Shown: piece after piece, positions 1 to 7,649 of the stretch
How positions within the stretch are numbered: the stretch's first letter is position 1
How the letters are laid out: every line of letters begins with the position of its first letter
DNA from: an uncultured Bacillota bacterium
Lineage (GTDB): Bacteria; Bacillota; Clostridia; Lachnospirales; CAG-274
Length of the DNA: 64,000 nucleotides
Assembly: GCA_958426775.1 (NCBI GenBank)
Contig: CATZZP010000009.1
Location: forward strand, 1 to 64,000
Direction: 5' to 3'
Position numbers and translations under genes: made by a program
The notes under the pieces: generated by a model
Database searches by the model: none
Seen by the model: the letters and a program-made list of their open reading frames with translations, nothing else
Told to the model about the DNA's origin: nothing

Positions 1-226
1 AAGTAACCGCATAAAAATCTATACCCTTTCTTTTGGTAAAGCTTTTCTTTATGCCCTCATAAAGAAAAGGTTTTTATTGAGGGATTTTTATAAGGCTACG
101 TTCCCGCAGGGATAATTTTGCAGTGACCATAGGGGTTTTGCTTGCCAAAACCACGGCACGAACAAAAAATTAAGTAACCGCATAAAAATCTATACCCTTT
201 CTTTTGGTAAAGCTTTTCTTTATGCC
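1..226. repeat. Direct repeat, two identical 55-nt copies
   Basis: Positions 1-55 and 172-226 are identical over 55 nt. The 116 nt between them contain no convincing ORF but do contain a small hairpin (134-140 pairing with 146-152). The first copy runs into a perfect 12-bp stem (42-53/58-69). The arrangement looks like an intergenic repeat family downstream of a gene lying left of the window. Function unknown. No transposase or obvious mobile-element ends are visible. Confidence 0.85.
42..75 (+). terminator. Hairpin with T-rich tail at left edge
   Basis: A perfect 12-bp stem (42-53 with 58-69, 4-nt loop) is followed by a short T run. It could end a plus-strand gene outside the window. It lies partly inside the first 55-nt repeat, so it may instead be an internal fold of the repeat. 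Confidence 0.45.
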
Positions 227-366
227 TGTAAAGAAAGCATAAAATTTCTACCGTTTATCATTTATTTCAATTAATTGTCTAATTACCTTTCTTTATAGAA
301 TACAACAACATCAGCCAAAAATCAACTTAAATATTTATGAATATGTTTTATGGCATAATATTAGGT

Positions 367-395
367 TTGACAAAGGTACTTTACTGATGTATACT
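367..395 (+). promoter_or_regulatory. Sigma-A type promoter for the thiamine operon
   Basis: TTGACA at 367-372 and TATACT at 390-395 are separated by 17 nt, close to the housekeeping consensus. Transcription would start near 402, just before the TPP riboswitch at about 415. Confidence 0.8.
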
Positions 396-414
396 GAAAT
401 CAGTCAAATATTAA

Positions 415-496
415 TTTGCAGGGGAACTATTTTAGTTGAGAAGGTTAAAACCTGACCCTTTGAACCTGTCGGTTAACACTGTTGTAGGGAGCAAGC
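415..496 (+). promoter_or_regulatory. TPP riboswitch (THI box)
   Basis: The conserved TPP aptamer elements appear in order: GGGG at 421-424, a TTGAGA element near 436 (consensus CTGAGA), ACCCTTTGAACCTG near 453-468, and GTAGGGA near 484-490. TTGC (416-419) can pair with GCAA (491-494) as the closing stem. An intrinsic terminator follows at 512-537 and thiMDC lies downstream. Thiamine pyrophosphate binding should favour termination and shut off the operon, the usual off-switch in Firmicutes. Confidence 0.92.
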
Positions 497-511
497 TTTT
501 ATGTATATTAT

Positions 512-537
512 GCCGGGCTTCTGCTCGGCTGTTTTTG
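512..537 (+). terminator. Expression-platform terminator of the TPP riboswitch
   Basis: A 7-bp stem (512-518 with 523-529, one G-U pair, TTCT loop) is followed by TGTTTTTGTT. It sits between the aptamer and the thiM ribosome binding site (AAAGGAG near 547), where a ligand-controlled terminator is expected. Confidence 0.85.
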
Positions 538-562
538 TTAATAAAAGAAAGGAGCATAATTT

Positions 563-1378
563 ATGTCAATTATTAACGATATTGTTTTTGCAATTAATGA
601 GGTGCGTGAAAAATCACCTCTTGTACACTGCATAACAAACTATGTTACCGTAAATGACTGTGCAAATGCAGTTCTTGCCATAGGTGCCTCACCTATTATG
701 GCTGATGATATAGATGAGGTGGCTGACATTACCTCTATATCCTCTGCACTTGTTATTAACATAGGCACACTTAACAGCAGAACCATTAAATCCGCTATAT
801 GTGCAGGACAAAAGGCAAACGAGCTTAATATTCCCGTTGTTTTTGACCCTGTAGGTGCAGGTGCATCAAAGCTGAGGAATGATACAACTACAGAGCTTTT
901 AAAAAAGGTTAAAATGACAATAATCAGAGGTAACCTTTCAGAGCTTGCCTTTGTTGCAGGTCTTAATGCAAATACCAAAGGGGTTGACAGCTCTGATGCC
1001 GATTTGGACAAAGACCCTGTATGGATTGCTAAAAAGGCAGCAACCACCTACGGCTGTACAGCAGCAATCACAGGTGAGGTTGATATTGTTTCAGACGGCA
1101 GACGATGTATAAAACTCTCAAGCGGTCACAAAATGCTCTCTCAGGTAACAGGCTCAGGTTGTCTTACCTCTGCACTGGCAGGAGCTTTTGCAGGTGCTGT
1201 AGAGGACAGCGTTATTGCCGCTTGCGGTGCTGTTCTGACCACCTCTATTGCAGGTGAGCTTGCATATGAACGTTCAGGCAAGCTGGGTACAGGAAGCTTC
1301 CATATATCACTTATAGATTATATAAGTCAGATGTCACCTGACTATATGTTTAAATACGCTAATATAAAGGAGTTGTAA
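563..1378 (+). CDS. thiM: Hydroxyethylthiazole kinase
   Basis: This 271-residue protein matches ThiM over its full length. ThiM phosphorylates 4-methyl-5-(2-hydroxyethyl)thiazole with ATP to salvage the thiazole half of thiamine in the cytoplasm. Visible signatures are the N-terminal HCITNYVT region (about residue 22), the FDPVGAGA nucleotide/substrate segment (about 94) and VTGSGC near the C-terminal third, with the active-site Cys at 200. AAAGGAG lies about 10 nt before the ATG. It is the first gene of thiM-thiD-thiC behind a TPP riboswitch, and thiD starts 3 nt after its stop. No thiE is visible in the window. Confidence 0.95.
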   Translation: MSIINDIVFAINEVREKSPLVHCITNYVTVNDCANAVLAIGASPIMADDIDEVADITSISSALVINIGTLNSRTIKSAICAGQKANELNIPVVFDPVGAGASKLRNDTTTELLKKVKMTIIRGNLSELAFVAGLNANTKGVDSSDADLDKDPVWIAKKAATTYGCTAAITGEVDIVSDGRRCIKLSSGHKMLSQVTGSGCLTSALAGAFAGAVEDSVIAACGAVLTTSIAGELAYERSGKLGTGSFHISLIDYISQMSPDYMFKYANIKEL

Positions 1379-1381
1379 CAG

Positions 1382-2167
1382 ATGAAGTCAGTTTTGACAA
1401 TTGCAGGCAGTGACTGCTCGGGCGGAGCAGGCATACAAGCCGACATTAAAACCATTTGTGCTTACGGCTTATTTGCCACCAGTGCAATAACCGCACTTAC
1501 AGCACAAAACACAACAGGTGTGTATGGTATAAGCACCGTTACTCCTGAATTTTTAACAAATCAGCTTGATTGTATTTTTAATGACATATATCCTGATGCA
1601 GTTAAAATAGGTATGGTTGCAGATAAAGCTTTAATTAAAGCTATAGCCGAAGCTCTGAAAAAGCATAAGGCAAAGAATATTGTTCTTGACCCCGTTATGG
1701 TATCTACAAGCGGAAGCAGGCTTATAGAGGAGGACGCTTCAAGCTGTCTTATCAACGTTCTTATGCCCCTTGCAGATATAATTACACCAAACCTTGCAGA
1801 AGCAGAGGTTCTTAGCGGTATAGCCATAACCGACAGAGAAGAGGCTGAAAAAGCCGCAGAAATTATAGGCGAGAACTTTAAGGGTGCCGTCCTTATTAAA
1901 GGCGGTCACAGTGCATCCAGTGCCGATGACTTAATCTATAAGGACTCAACCCATATCTGGCTTGAAGGAGAGCATATTGATAACCCCAACACCCATGGTA
2001 CGGGCTGTACACTAAGCTCTGCTATTTCCTGTAACCTTGCAAAGGGTATGGAAATAACAGATGCCGTTAAGTCAGCAAAGGAGTATATAACAGGAGCTAT
2101 TGCCGCACAGCTTGATTTAGGCAAGGGCAGAGGTCCGTTAAATCATTTATATAAGTTTAATTTTTAA
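1382..2167 (+). CDS. thiD: Hydroxymethylpyrimidine/phosphomethylpyrimidine kinase
   Basis: This 261-residue ribokinase-fold enzyme phosphorylates HMP and then HMP-phosphate to the diphosphate, the pyrimidine donor for thiamine synthesis. It shows the N-terminal TIAGSDCSGGAGIQAD signature (from residue 6), VLDPVMVSTSG (about 101) and the C-terminal NTHGTGCTLSSAI motif with the catalytic-region Cys at 209. Length and motif order are typical of single-domain ThiD. It is tightly packed between thiM (3-nt gap) and thiC (12-nt gap), so all three are probably translated from one riboswitch-controlled mRNA. Confidence 0.96.
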   Translation: MKSVLTIAGSDCSGGAGIQADIKTICAYGLFATSAITALTAQNTTGVYGISTVTPEFLTNQLDCIFNDIYPDAVKIGMVADKALIKAIAEALKKHKAKNIVLDPVMVSTSGSRLIEEDASSCLINVLMPLADIITPNLAEAEVLSGIAITDREEAEKAAEIIGENFKGAVLIKGGHSASSADDLIYKDSTHIWLEGEHIDNPNTHGTGCTLSSAISCNLAKGMEITDAVKSAKEYITGAIAAQLDLGKGRGPLNHLYKFNF

Positions 2168-2179
2168 GGAGGTTATAAA

Positions 2180-3490
2180 ATGGCTTATAAAACACAGATG
2201 GATGCCGCAAAGCAGGGCATTATTACAAAGGAAATGGAGATTGTAGCAAAAAAGGAATACAAAACTCCCGAAGAAATACGTGCAAAGGTAGCAACAGGCG
2301 AAATTGCAATACCTGCAAACATTAACCATAAATCACTTTCTCCCGAAGGTATAGGCGGAGGCTTAAGAACTAAGATAAACGTAAACTTAGGTATATCAGG
2401 CGACTGTAAAAACTATGATATGGAAATGCAGAAGGTTAAAATGGCCATTAATATGGGTGCCGAGGCTATTATGGATTTAAGCAACTACGGTAAAACCAAC
2501 ACCTTCCGTCAGGAGCTTATCAGTATGTCAACTGCTATGATAGGGACAGTACCTATGTATGATGCAATCGGTTATTTAGAAAAGGATTTGCTTGAAATTA
2601 CGGCAAAGGACTTTTTAAAGGTCGTAGAGGCTCATGCTAAGGAGGGTGTTGACTTTATGACTATTCACGCAGGCATTAACAAACGTGCTGTTGAGGCTTT
2701 TAAGCGTGATAAGAGAAAAATGAATATTGTATCAAGAGGCGGTTCACTTCTTTTTGCTTGGATGGAAATGACAGGCAATGAAAACCCCTTCTATGAATTT
2801 TACGATGAAGTCCTTGAAATATTGCGTGAGTATGATGTTACAATAAGTCTGGGGGATGCCCTTCGTCCGGGCTGTATTGATGACAGCACCGATGCGGGAC
2901 AGATAAGCGAGCTTATTGAGCTTGGTAACCTTACAAAGCGTGCTTGGGAAAAGGATGTACAGGTTATGGTAGAGGGTCCCGGACATATGGCTATGGACGA
3001 GATTGCCGCTAATATGAAGCTTCAAAAGAGGCTTTGCCACAATGCCCCCTTCTATGTATTAGGTCCTTTGGTTAGTGATATTTTCCCGGGTTATGACCAT
3101 ATCACCTCGGCTATAGGCGGTGCTATTGCGGCAGCAAGCGGTGCTGACTTCCTTTGCTATGTAACCCCTGCCGAGCATTTACGCTTACCTGACCTTGAAG
3201 ATGTCAAGGAGGGTATTGTAGCAAGCAAGATTGCAGCCCATGCAGCTGATATTGCTAAAAAGGTACCTCACTCTCGTGACCGTGACAATGCTATGTCAGA
3301 AGCAAGACACAAAGTAGACTGGGACGAAATGTTCGAGCTTGCATATGAGCCTGAAAAGGCAAGACGCTACTTTGAAAGCACACCGCCTTCAGACAGACAT
3401 ACCTGCTCTATGTGCGGTAAGATGTGTGCCGTTCGTACTACAAATATGATATTAGAGGGCAAAAAGGTTGAATTTTGTACCGAAAAATAA
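2180..3490 (+). CDS. thiC: Phosphomethylpyrimidine synthase ThiC
   Basis: This 436-residue radical-SAM enzyme converts aminoimidazole ribonucleotide to HMP-phosphate, the first committed step of the thiamine pyrimidine branch. The length fits the short clostridial ThiC form. Conserved blocks include NLGISGD, SLGDALRPGCIDDSTDAGQ and VEGPGHMAMDEI. The C-terminal cluster motif is CSMCGKMC, with Cys at 409, 412 and 416. That is CX2CX3C as read, against the textbook CX2CX4C; see findings. AAGGAGG precedes the ATG. A strong terminator at 3496-3530 closes the thiMDC operon. Confidence 0.96.
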   Translation: MAYKTQMDAAKQGIITKEMEIVAKKEYKTPEEIRAKVATGEIAIPANINHKSLSPEGIGGGLRTKINVNLGISGDCKNYDMEMQKVKMAINMGAEAIMDLSNYGKTNTFRQELISMSTAMIGTVPMYDAIGYLEKDLLEITAKDFLKVVEAHAKEGVDFMTIHAGINKRAVEAFKRDKRKMNIVSRGGSLLFAWMEMTGNENPFYEFYDEVLEILREYDVTISLGDALRPGCIDDSTDAGQISELIELGNLTKRAWEKDVQVMVEGPGHMAMDEIAANMKLQKRLCHNAPFYVLGPLVSDIFPGYDHITSAIGGAIAAASGADFLCYVTPAEHLRLPDLEDVKEGIVASKIAAHAADIAKKVPHSRDRDNAMSEARHKVDWDEMFELAYEPEKARRYFESTPPSDRHTCSMCGKMCAVRTTNMILEGKKVEFCTEK

Positions 3491-3495
3491 TTGTA

Positions 3496-3530
3496 TTAAC
3501 TGTCGTTTTTATACGGCAGTTAATTTTTTT
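3496..3530 (+). terminator. Terminator of the thiMDC operon
   Basis: A 10-bp stem (3496-3505 with 3514-3523, one G-U pair) is followed by a run of T residues, 6 nt after the thiC stop. Confidence 0.9.
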
Positions 3531-3630
3531 AGCTAAAGGGCTTGAATTTTTTGTTAATTTGCCGTAAAATATATCTTATTCCAAAAAACACAATTTTTCC
3601 TATATCCTATACACGAAGGAAGTGCGTTCA

Positions 3631-4626
3631 ATGAAGGTCTTAATTACAGGCGGTGCAGGCTATTTAGGCAGTGTCATCACCTATGCCTTTTCAGACAGAG
3701 GTCATGAAATTGTTATAATTGACAAGGAGGAAAAGCCTGATAACTTTAATATCAGCGGTTGCTCCTATTATCAAGGCAATATGACAAATATGGAGTTGCT
3801 TACAAGTATATTCAGTGAACATAAGGATATTGAGCTTGTTATACACTGTGCTGACAGAGGCTCTGTATTTGACTCCGTATACAGACCCTATGAATATTAC
3901 TCAACTAACGTAGTGCTTACAATGGAGCTTTTCAAAAAGCTTAATACCCTTGGATTAAAAAAGATAATTTTTGCTTCATCTGCCGCAGTATACGACAATG
4001 TACCGGGCTATATGGTAACAGAGCAGTCACCTATCAAGCCCCGCAGTCCCTTTGGCAGAAGCAAATATATAACCGAAATGATATTAAGGGACTTTTGTAA
4101 TGCCTATGATATGAAATGTATTACCTTACGCTATTTTAATCCAATAGGTGCAGACCCTCAGGGACGTTGCGGAAGAGCTACCAAGGGCAATATAATATCA
4201 GGACTTGTAAATGTAGTAAATAATAAAGAAAGCTGTTTTATTATCTCCGGTGATGACTGGGGTACTCGTGACGGCACCTGTATAAGGGATTATATCCACA
4301 TATGGGATGTTGCTATGGCAAATGTGCTTGCAGCTGAAAACTTTGACAAGGCTTTTATAAATACAGGTGATGATTTTACAAACTACCTTTCACTTAATAT
4401 AGGCTCAGGTGTTGATGTTACCGTAAGAGAGTTTATATATGCCTTTGAAAATATAACAGGAGAAAAAATACCTGTTAAGGTAGGTCCTCGCAGAAGAGGA
4501 GATATAAGCGGCTCATATGCCAATATAAAAAGGGCTGAACGCACTATCGGCTGGAAACCGCAATTTGCAGTTGAAAATGCTATTATGGACTATTTAAGCT
4601 GGCTTGAAAAAAACTACAGCTATTAA
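3631..4626 (+). CDS. GalE-like NAD-dependent sugar epimerase, Tyr-to-Phe variant
   Basis: An extended short-chain dehydrogenase of 331 residues, closest to UDP-glucose 4-epimerase. The N-terminal Rossmann motif ITGGAGYLGS and the FASSAAVYD strand carrying the catalytic-site Ser are clear. The expected YxxxK catalytic motif reads FGRSK, so Phe141 replaces the catalytic Tyr while Lys145 remains. The usual GalE FAxxKxVxES loop is also altered (HCADRGSVFDS). C-terminal features, such as the RRGDISGSYANIKRAERTIGW block, are GalE-like. The ATG at 3631 is preferred over the in-frame GTG at 3622 because GAAGGA lies 10 nt before the ATG. The gene is monocistronic with a terminator at 4631-4664. It may be inactive, altered in specificity, or use another acid/base residue. 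Confidence 0.8.
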   Translation: MKVLITGGAGYLGSVITYAFSDRGHEIVIIDKEEKPDNFNISGCSYYQGNMTNMELLTSIFSEHKDIELVIHCADRGSVFDSVYRPYEYYSTNVVLTMELFKKLNTLGLKKIIFASSAAVYDNVPGYMVTEQSPIKPRSPFGRSKYITEMILRDFCNAYDMKCITLRYFNPIGADPQGRCGRATKGNIISGLVNVVNNKESCFIISGDDWGTRDGTCIRDYIHIWDVAMANVLAAENFDKAFINTGDDFTNYLSLNIGSGVDVTVREFIYAFENITGEKIPVKVGPRRRGDISGSYANIKRAERTIGWKPQFAVENAIMDYLSWLEKNYSY

Positions 4627-4630
4627 AAAA

Positions 4631-4664
4631 ACTGCCAAAGCTTTTTTGCTTTGGCAGTTTTTGT
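4631..4664 (+). terminator. Terminator after the GalE-like gene
   Basis: A perfect 11-bp stem (4631-4641 with 4648-4658) is followed by a T run, starting 4 nt after the stop codon. A-rich sequence on the left side could let it work on the other strand too. Confidence 0.9.
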
Positions 4665-4697
4665 ACATAATGTACAGTGGTGCTCGAAAAAAATTGC

Positions 4698-4728
4698 ACA
4701 AAAAAACACCCTGCAAATCCAGGGTGTT
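4698..4728 (-). terminator. Terminator of the tRNA-Val gene
   Basis: On the minus strand a perfect 9-bp stem (4720-4728 with 4705-4713, 6-nt loop) is followed by a U run. It begins 5 nt downstream of the tRNA 3' end. Confidence 0.88.
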
Positions 4729-4732
4729 AATA

Positions 4733-4805
4733 TGGGAACAATAGGGCTCGAACCTATGACCCTCTGCTTGTAAGGCAGATGCTCTCCCAGCTGAGCTATG
4801 CTCCC
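4733..4805 (-). tRNA. tRNA-Val (anticodon TAC)
   Basis: The minus strand folds as a complete 73-nt cloverleaf without an encoded CCA. The acceptor stem GGGAGCA pairs with TGTTCCC (one G-U pair), with discriminator A. The D arm is GCTCAGCTGGGAGAGC. The anticodon loop CTTACAA is closed by a 5-bp TCTGC/GCAGA stem. The T arm contains GGTTCGAGCCC. Anticodon TAC reads GUA and related valine codons. A promoter (4821-4850) and terminator flank it, so it is transcribed alone. Confidence 0.97.
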
Positions 4806-4820
4806 GTAAGGCACTTATTA

Positions 4821-4850
4821 ATAATACCATATTACAAAGTAAATTGTCAA
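4821..4850 (-). promoter_or_regulatory. Promoter of tRNA-Val
   Basis: The minus strand has TTGACA (4850-4845) and TATTAT (4826-4821) separated by 18 nt, placing the start about 10 nt before the tRNA 5' end at 4805. Confidence 0.75.
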
Positions 4851-4859
4851 GCAAAATTT

Positions 4860-5159
4860 TTATTTATTTTTATTTATGTAAATTACCTCATCATCCTTAA
4901 TCATATTAAGCTTTTCCCTGGCAATCTTTTCTACATATTCGTCTTCATCGCTGTACTTAATACGATCCTTAATTTCATTATTATATTTTGCAGCCTCAAC
5001 AGCCTGCTGTGAAAGTTGTTTTATTTCCTGCTCAAGCTCAAATTTTTCCTGCTGTTCGTGATACAAAACACACAAAAAAGCCACTACGACAAGTAAAAGG
5101 CTCATGCCGTACAGTACATTGCTTTTAAAACTTTTATTTTTTTCGGTTTTCTCCTTCAA
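4860..5159 (-). CDS. divIC: Septum formation initiator DivIC/FtsB-like
   Basis: A small bitopic protein of about 99 residues: a short basic cytoplasmic N-terminus, one transmembrane helix (roughly residues 17-35), then an extracytoplasmic coiled coil (EQEIKQLSQQ region) and a C-terminal EYVEKIAREKLNMIK block typical of the DivIC family. DivIC partners FtsL/DivIB at the division septum. The upstream GTG at 5168 abuts the GGAG box. TTG at 5159 has good spacing (8 nt) and is preferred, though uncertain. It overlaps the end of yabQ and closes the mazG-hup-rqcP-yabP-yabQ-divIC block, the order known from Bacillus and Clostridia. Confidence 0.88.
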   Translation of the reverse strand: MKEKTEKNKSFKSNVLYGMSLLLVVVAFLCVLYHEQQEKFELEQEIKQLSQQAVEAAKYNNEIKDRIKYSDEDEYVEKIAREKLNMIKDDEVIYINKNK

Positions 5160-5691
5160 CCTTGTCACTCCTGTTGCTTTTAAATAAATTAAATATTTTA
5201 AACACTAAAAACTTATTAAGTATTTTCTCACATTTTAAAGTATTTTTCAATAGTCTTTTTTCAATTTTGTTAAATTTATATAGTACTTTTTTTATTTTTT
5301 TCACTAATAAAACAGATATTTTTCCAATAAATGTTAGCGGCAGACAAATTGTATGCAAAATTACCATAATAATCCTTTTAATAAAAAGGCCTACAGCCGT
5401 AAGGGGTTTTAAAATACAACAGCTTAATAAGGAAAAATAAATAACCAAACCGATTATAGGTGCCAAAAGTGAAAACCCCCTTACAACACCATTATCCTCC
5501 CACAACAGCACCAGCATTACACTTATTGTAAAGCTAAGCCAAAAAAGTAAGTCCTCTGCATGGACAAAAACCATATTGTGAGGAATAATACGCCTAACAG
5601 CACGCACAAAATCATACAAAAGCCCTGCCGCAATCCCCCACAGCACCAAAATCAGAAATGCCTTTGCTTGAGCTGACATTGATAAAATCAT
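5134..5691 (-). CDS. yabQ: Spore cortex biosynthesis protein YabQ
   Basis: A membrane protein of about 185 residues with hydrophobic segments near residues 5-25, 40-60, 68-90 and 95-115, followed by a long Lys-rich hydrophilic tail. The GIAAGLLYDFVRAVRR start and the WEDNGVVRG loop are characteristic of YabQ. In Bacillus YabQ localises to the forespore outer membrane and is needed for cortex formation. ATG at 5691 follows an AGGTAGGTG box; an in-frame GTG lies at 5700 and another ATG at 5679. It overlaps divIC at its 3' end and sits immediately after yabP, supporting co-expression during sporulation. Confidence 0.88.
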   Translation of the reverse strand: MILSMSAQAKAFLILVLWGIAAGLLYDFVRAVRRIIPHNMVFVHAEDLLFWLSFTISVMLVLLWEDNGVVRGFSLLAPIIGLVIYFSLLSCCILKPLTAVGLFIKRIIMVILHTICLPLTFIGKISVLLVKKIKKVLYKFNKIEKRLLKNTLKCEKILNKFLVFKIFNLFKSNRSDKVEGENRKK

Positions 5692-5700
5692 ACAGACCAC

Positions 5701-5982
5701 CTACCTGAATAGTCTGCTGAGGAATGAACTGCCCGAGCTTGAATATCCCTCACTATCCTCATAGGTCAGGCTGTCTACGGTACCTGTAAGAGACATATCA
5801 CCCTTTTCCAGATTAAGGCTGTCAATATGCAAGCCCTCGCCCTTTATTATAATAACTCCGCAATCGGTATCTGCTATAACCGACATCTCATCAAAGCTGA
5901 TAACCTCAAGTACACCGCTTAGGGTCATTCTGCCTCTTTTTTCAATCATAAGGGTATGCTTTAGCTCTGTCCTTTGTTCCAT
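5701..5982 (-). CDS. yabP: Sporulation protein YabP
   Basis: A 93-residue soluble protein of the YabP/YqfC family. The core, LMIEKRGRMTLSGVLEVISF then a GEGLHIDSLNLEKGD segment and a SLTYED strand, matches the family. YabP is produced under mother-cell control and is genetically linked to YabQ in spore assembly. The ATG at 5982 is chosen because GAGGTG lies a few nt upstream; a longer in-frame version to 6030 lacks a ribosome binding site. It is flanked by rqcP and yabQ. The Ser/Gly-rich C-terminus (SSSGSS) is probably flexible. Confidence 0.9.
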   Translation of the reverse strand: MEQRTELKHTLMIEKRGRMTLSGVLEVISFDEMSVIADTDCGVIIIKGEGLHIDSLNLEKGDMSLTGTVDSLTYEDSEGYSSSGSSFLSRLFR

Positions 5983-6084
5983 AAAATTCACCTCATAATA
6001 AGCCTTATAACAAAACTTATGCTTATCCAAGATAAATTATACCACACACCCCAAAAAAGCCTTTAAAAGGCAAATAAACGCAAT

Positions 6085-6324
6085 TTATACGCTTTTATAC
6101 ATAAGCACCGCATCATCCTTACGTACAGACTCTTTAACAGAAAGCACCTCAACCCTTGTTGTGTTATTGCCAAAGGCAATTTCTATAATATCCCCTACCT
6201 TAACATCAAGGGAAGCCCTTGCAACCTTACCGTTTACCATAACTCTGCCTGCATCACATGCCTCGTTTGCCACCGTTCTTCTTTTAATAATTCTTGATAC
6301 CTTAAGATATTTGTCAAGCCTCAT
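6085..6324 (-). CDS. rqcP: S4-domain ribosome quality control protein RqcP (YabO)
   Basis: A 79-residue S4 RNA-binding domain protein beginning MRLDKYLKVSRIIKRRTVANEA, with the GRVMVNGKVARASLDVKVGDIIEI core. RqcP (formerly YabO) binds the obstructed 50S subunit together with RqcH and stabilises P-site tRNA during alanine tailing of stalled nascent chains. GGGAGG precedes the ATG. Its position between hup and yabP is conserved in many Clostridia. The gene is separated from hup by a terminator-like hairpin, so it may have its own promoter or depend on read-through. Confidence 0.93.
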   Translation of the reverse strand: MRLDKYLKVSRIIKRRTVANEACDAGRVMVNGKVARASLDVKVGDIIEIAFGNNTTRVEVLSVKESVRKDDAVLMYKSV

Positions 6325-6345
6325 GCTTAACCTCCCGATAAATTT

Positions 6346-6417
6346 ATTAAAAATAAAATGCCCGGTTGCAGCATAGCCGCCAGCCGAGCATTTTTATGTA
6401 TGTGTCACACACATACA
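6346..6417 (-). terminator. Hairpins between hup and rqcP
   Basis: Reading the minus strand after the hup stop: first a perfect 9-bp stem with a 3-nt loop (6417-6409/6405-6397), then a longer hairpin (6392-6384 with 6365-6357, one G-U pair) followed by ATTTTATTTTT. The second resembles an intrinsic terminator. It would partly uncouple the abundant HU transcript from the sporulation genes. Confidence 0.75.
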
Positions 6418-6433
6418 AAAGCTTAAATTAAAA

Positions 6434-6718
6434 TTACTTCTTAGCGCCGTTTACAGCATCCTTGAAAGACTTACCAACCTTAAATCTCGGAGCCTTTGAA
6501 GCAGGGATAGTAATTTTCTTCTTTGTCTGTGGATTTACACCCTCGTGAGCAGCTCTTTCCTTAACATCGAAAGTACCAAAGCCAACAAGTCTTACGTCGC
6601 CGCCTGCAACAAGCTCAGCAACTACAACTTCCTCGAAAGCCTTAAGTGCCTTCTCAGCATCCTTCTTAGTAAGACCTGAAACCTCAGCCATCTTTGCTAC
6701 TAACTCTGTTTTGTTCAT
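6434..6718 (-). CDS. hup: HU family DNA-binding protein
   Basis: A 94-residue histone-like protein that bends and compacts DNA as a dimer. It shows the MNKTELVAKMAEVSGLTKKDAE N-terminal helices, GFGTF near the middle, the flexible arm with NPQTKKKITIPASKAP, and the closing PRFKVGKSFKDAVN. Length matches HU exactly. AAAGGAGG lies at normal distance before the ATG. It stands between mazG and rqcP, an arrangement common in Clostridia but absent from the Bacillus version of this cluster. Confidence 0.97.
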   Translation of the reverse strand: MNKTELVAKMAEVSGLTKKDAEKALKAFEEVVVAELVAGGDVRLVGFGTFDVKERAAHEGVNPQTKKKITIPASKAPRFKVGKSFKDAVNGAKK

Positions 6719-6773
6719 GAAAAATATCCTCCTTTAAAAAATAGAATAATAAAATGTGAAAAACCCTTTAGCT

Positions 6774-7514
6774 TTATGATTGTGTATCCTCTTTATTTTT
6801 TTCAATTGAAGCTACGGTTTTTTCATTAATCTCAAATTTATTTATATACGTTTCTAAGGCATTTGTCAAGGCAAATTCAGGATTTATTTCATTTTTTCTT
6901 GAAATATTTGCAATCAACAGCAAAATTTTGCCAATATTATCCATTTTTGACTCTTGAGAGGCATTTTTGTCCTCCTTAAGCTTATTCAAAAGTTCAACAG
7001 CTTCTGTATACAATTCATCATCTTTTTTATTATTATCAATTAGTTTTTCAGCCTTACCTATTACCTTTTCGCTTCTCATAAGAGCAGGTAATGATTTAGG
7101 GATACTTCTGAGCTGAGCTGTACCGCTTTCGTACTTTTTTTCCTCTTTTTTTATTTCTTCCCAGCTTTTTAATACTTCATCAGGGGTCTGTGCATTTACA
7201 TCACCGAATATATGCCTGTGTCTGTTTATCATTTTTTCAGTGACACCCCTTATAACATCATCAATATCAAAAAGTCCTTCTTTTTTTGCAAGTATAGAGT
7301 GAAATACCACCTGAAGCATTACATCTCCAAGCTCCTCGCAAAGGTTAGCACTATCCTTGTTGTCAATAGCGTCAACAGCTTCATAGCATTCTTCAATCAG
7401 GTATCTTTTAAGGCTTTCATGGGTCTGTACTCTGTCCCACGGGCAACCGTCAGGAGCAATAAGCCTTTCCATCACCTGTAAAAAAAAATCAAATGTATAT
7501 TTTTTATTTTCCAT
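6774..7514 (-). CDS. mazG: Nucleoside triphosphate pyrophosphohydrolase MazG
   Basis: A 246-residue all-alpha NTP pyrophosphatase that hydrolyses (d)NTPs to NMP and PPi, a house-cleaning enzyme against aberrant nucleotides. The N-terminal signature LIAPDGCPWDRVQTHESL and the metal-binding EECYEAVDAI and EELGDVMLQVVFH helices are intact. The RHRHIFGD segment is also conserved. The C-terminal half is shorter and less conserved than in E. coli MazG. AAGGAGG is well placed before the ATG. It heads the minus-strand cluster; in Bacillus the equivalent yabN is fused to a methylase domain that is missing here. Confidence 0.93.
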   Translation of the reverse strand: MENKKYTFDFFLQVMERLIAPDGCPWDRVQTHESLKRYLIEECYEAVDAIDNKDSANLCEELGDVMLQVVFHSILAKKEGLFDIDDVIRGVTEKMINRHRHIFGDVNAQTPDEVLKSWEEIKKEEKKYESGTAQLRSIPKSLPALMRSEKVIGKAEKLIDNNKKDDELYTEAVELLNKLKEDKNASQESKMDNIGKILLLIANISRKNEINPEFALTNALETYINKFEINEKTVASIEKNKEDTQS

Positions 7515-7590
7515 ATTTTATCCTCCTTGCAGTTATTACTATAATACCACAATTTTATAAAATCTTAAACAAAATTTCATAAAAATAACT

Positions 7591-7642
7591 TTGACATATC
7601 AATAAAACAGTGATACCATTGTTTTAACAGCAATTTAGGAGG
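7591..7642 (+). promoter_or_regulatory. Putative promoter and ribosome binding site of the 7650 gene
   Basis: TTGACA at 7591-7596 is followed after 17 nt by TACCAT (7614-7619), a weak -10 match. AGGAGG lies at 7637-7642, 7 nt before the ATG. Confidence 0.5.
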
Positions 7643-7649
7643 ATAAACT

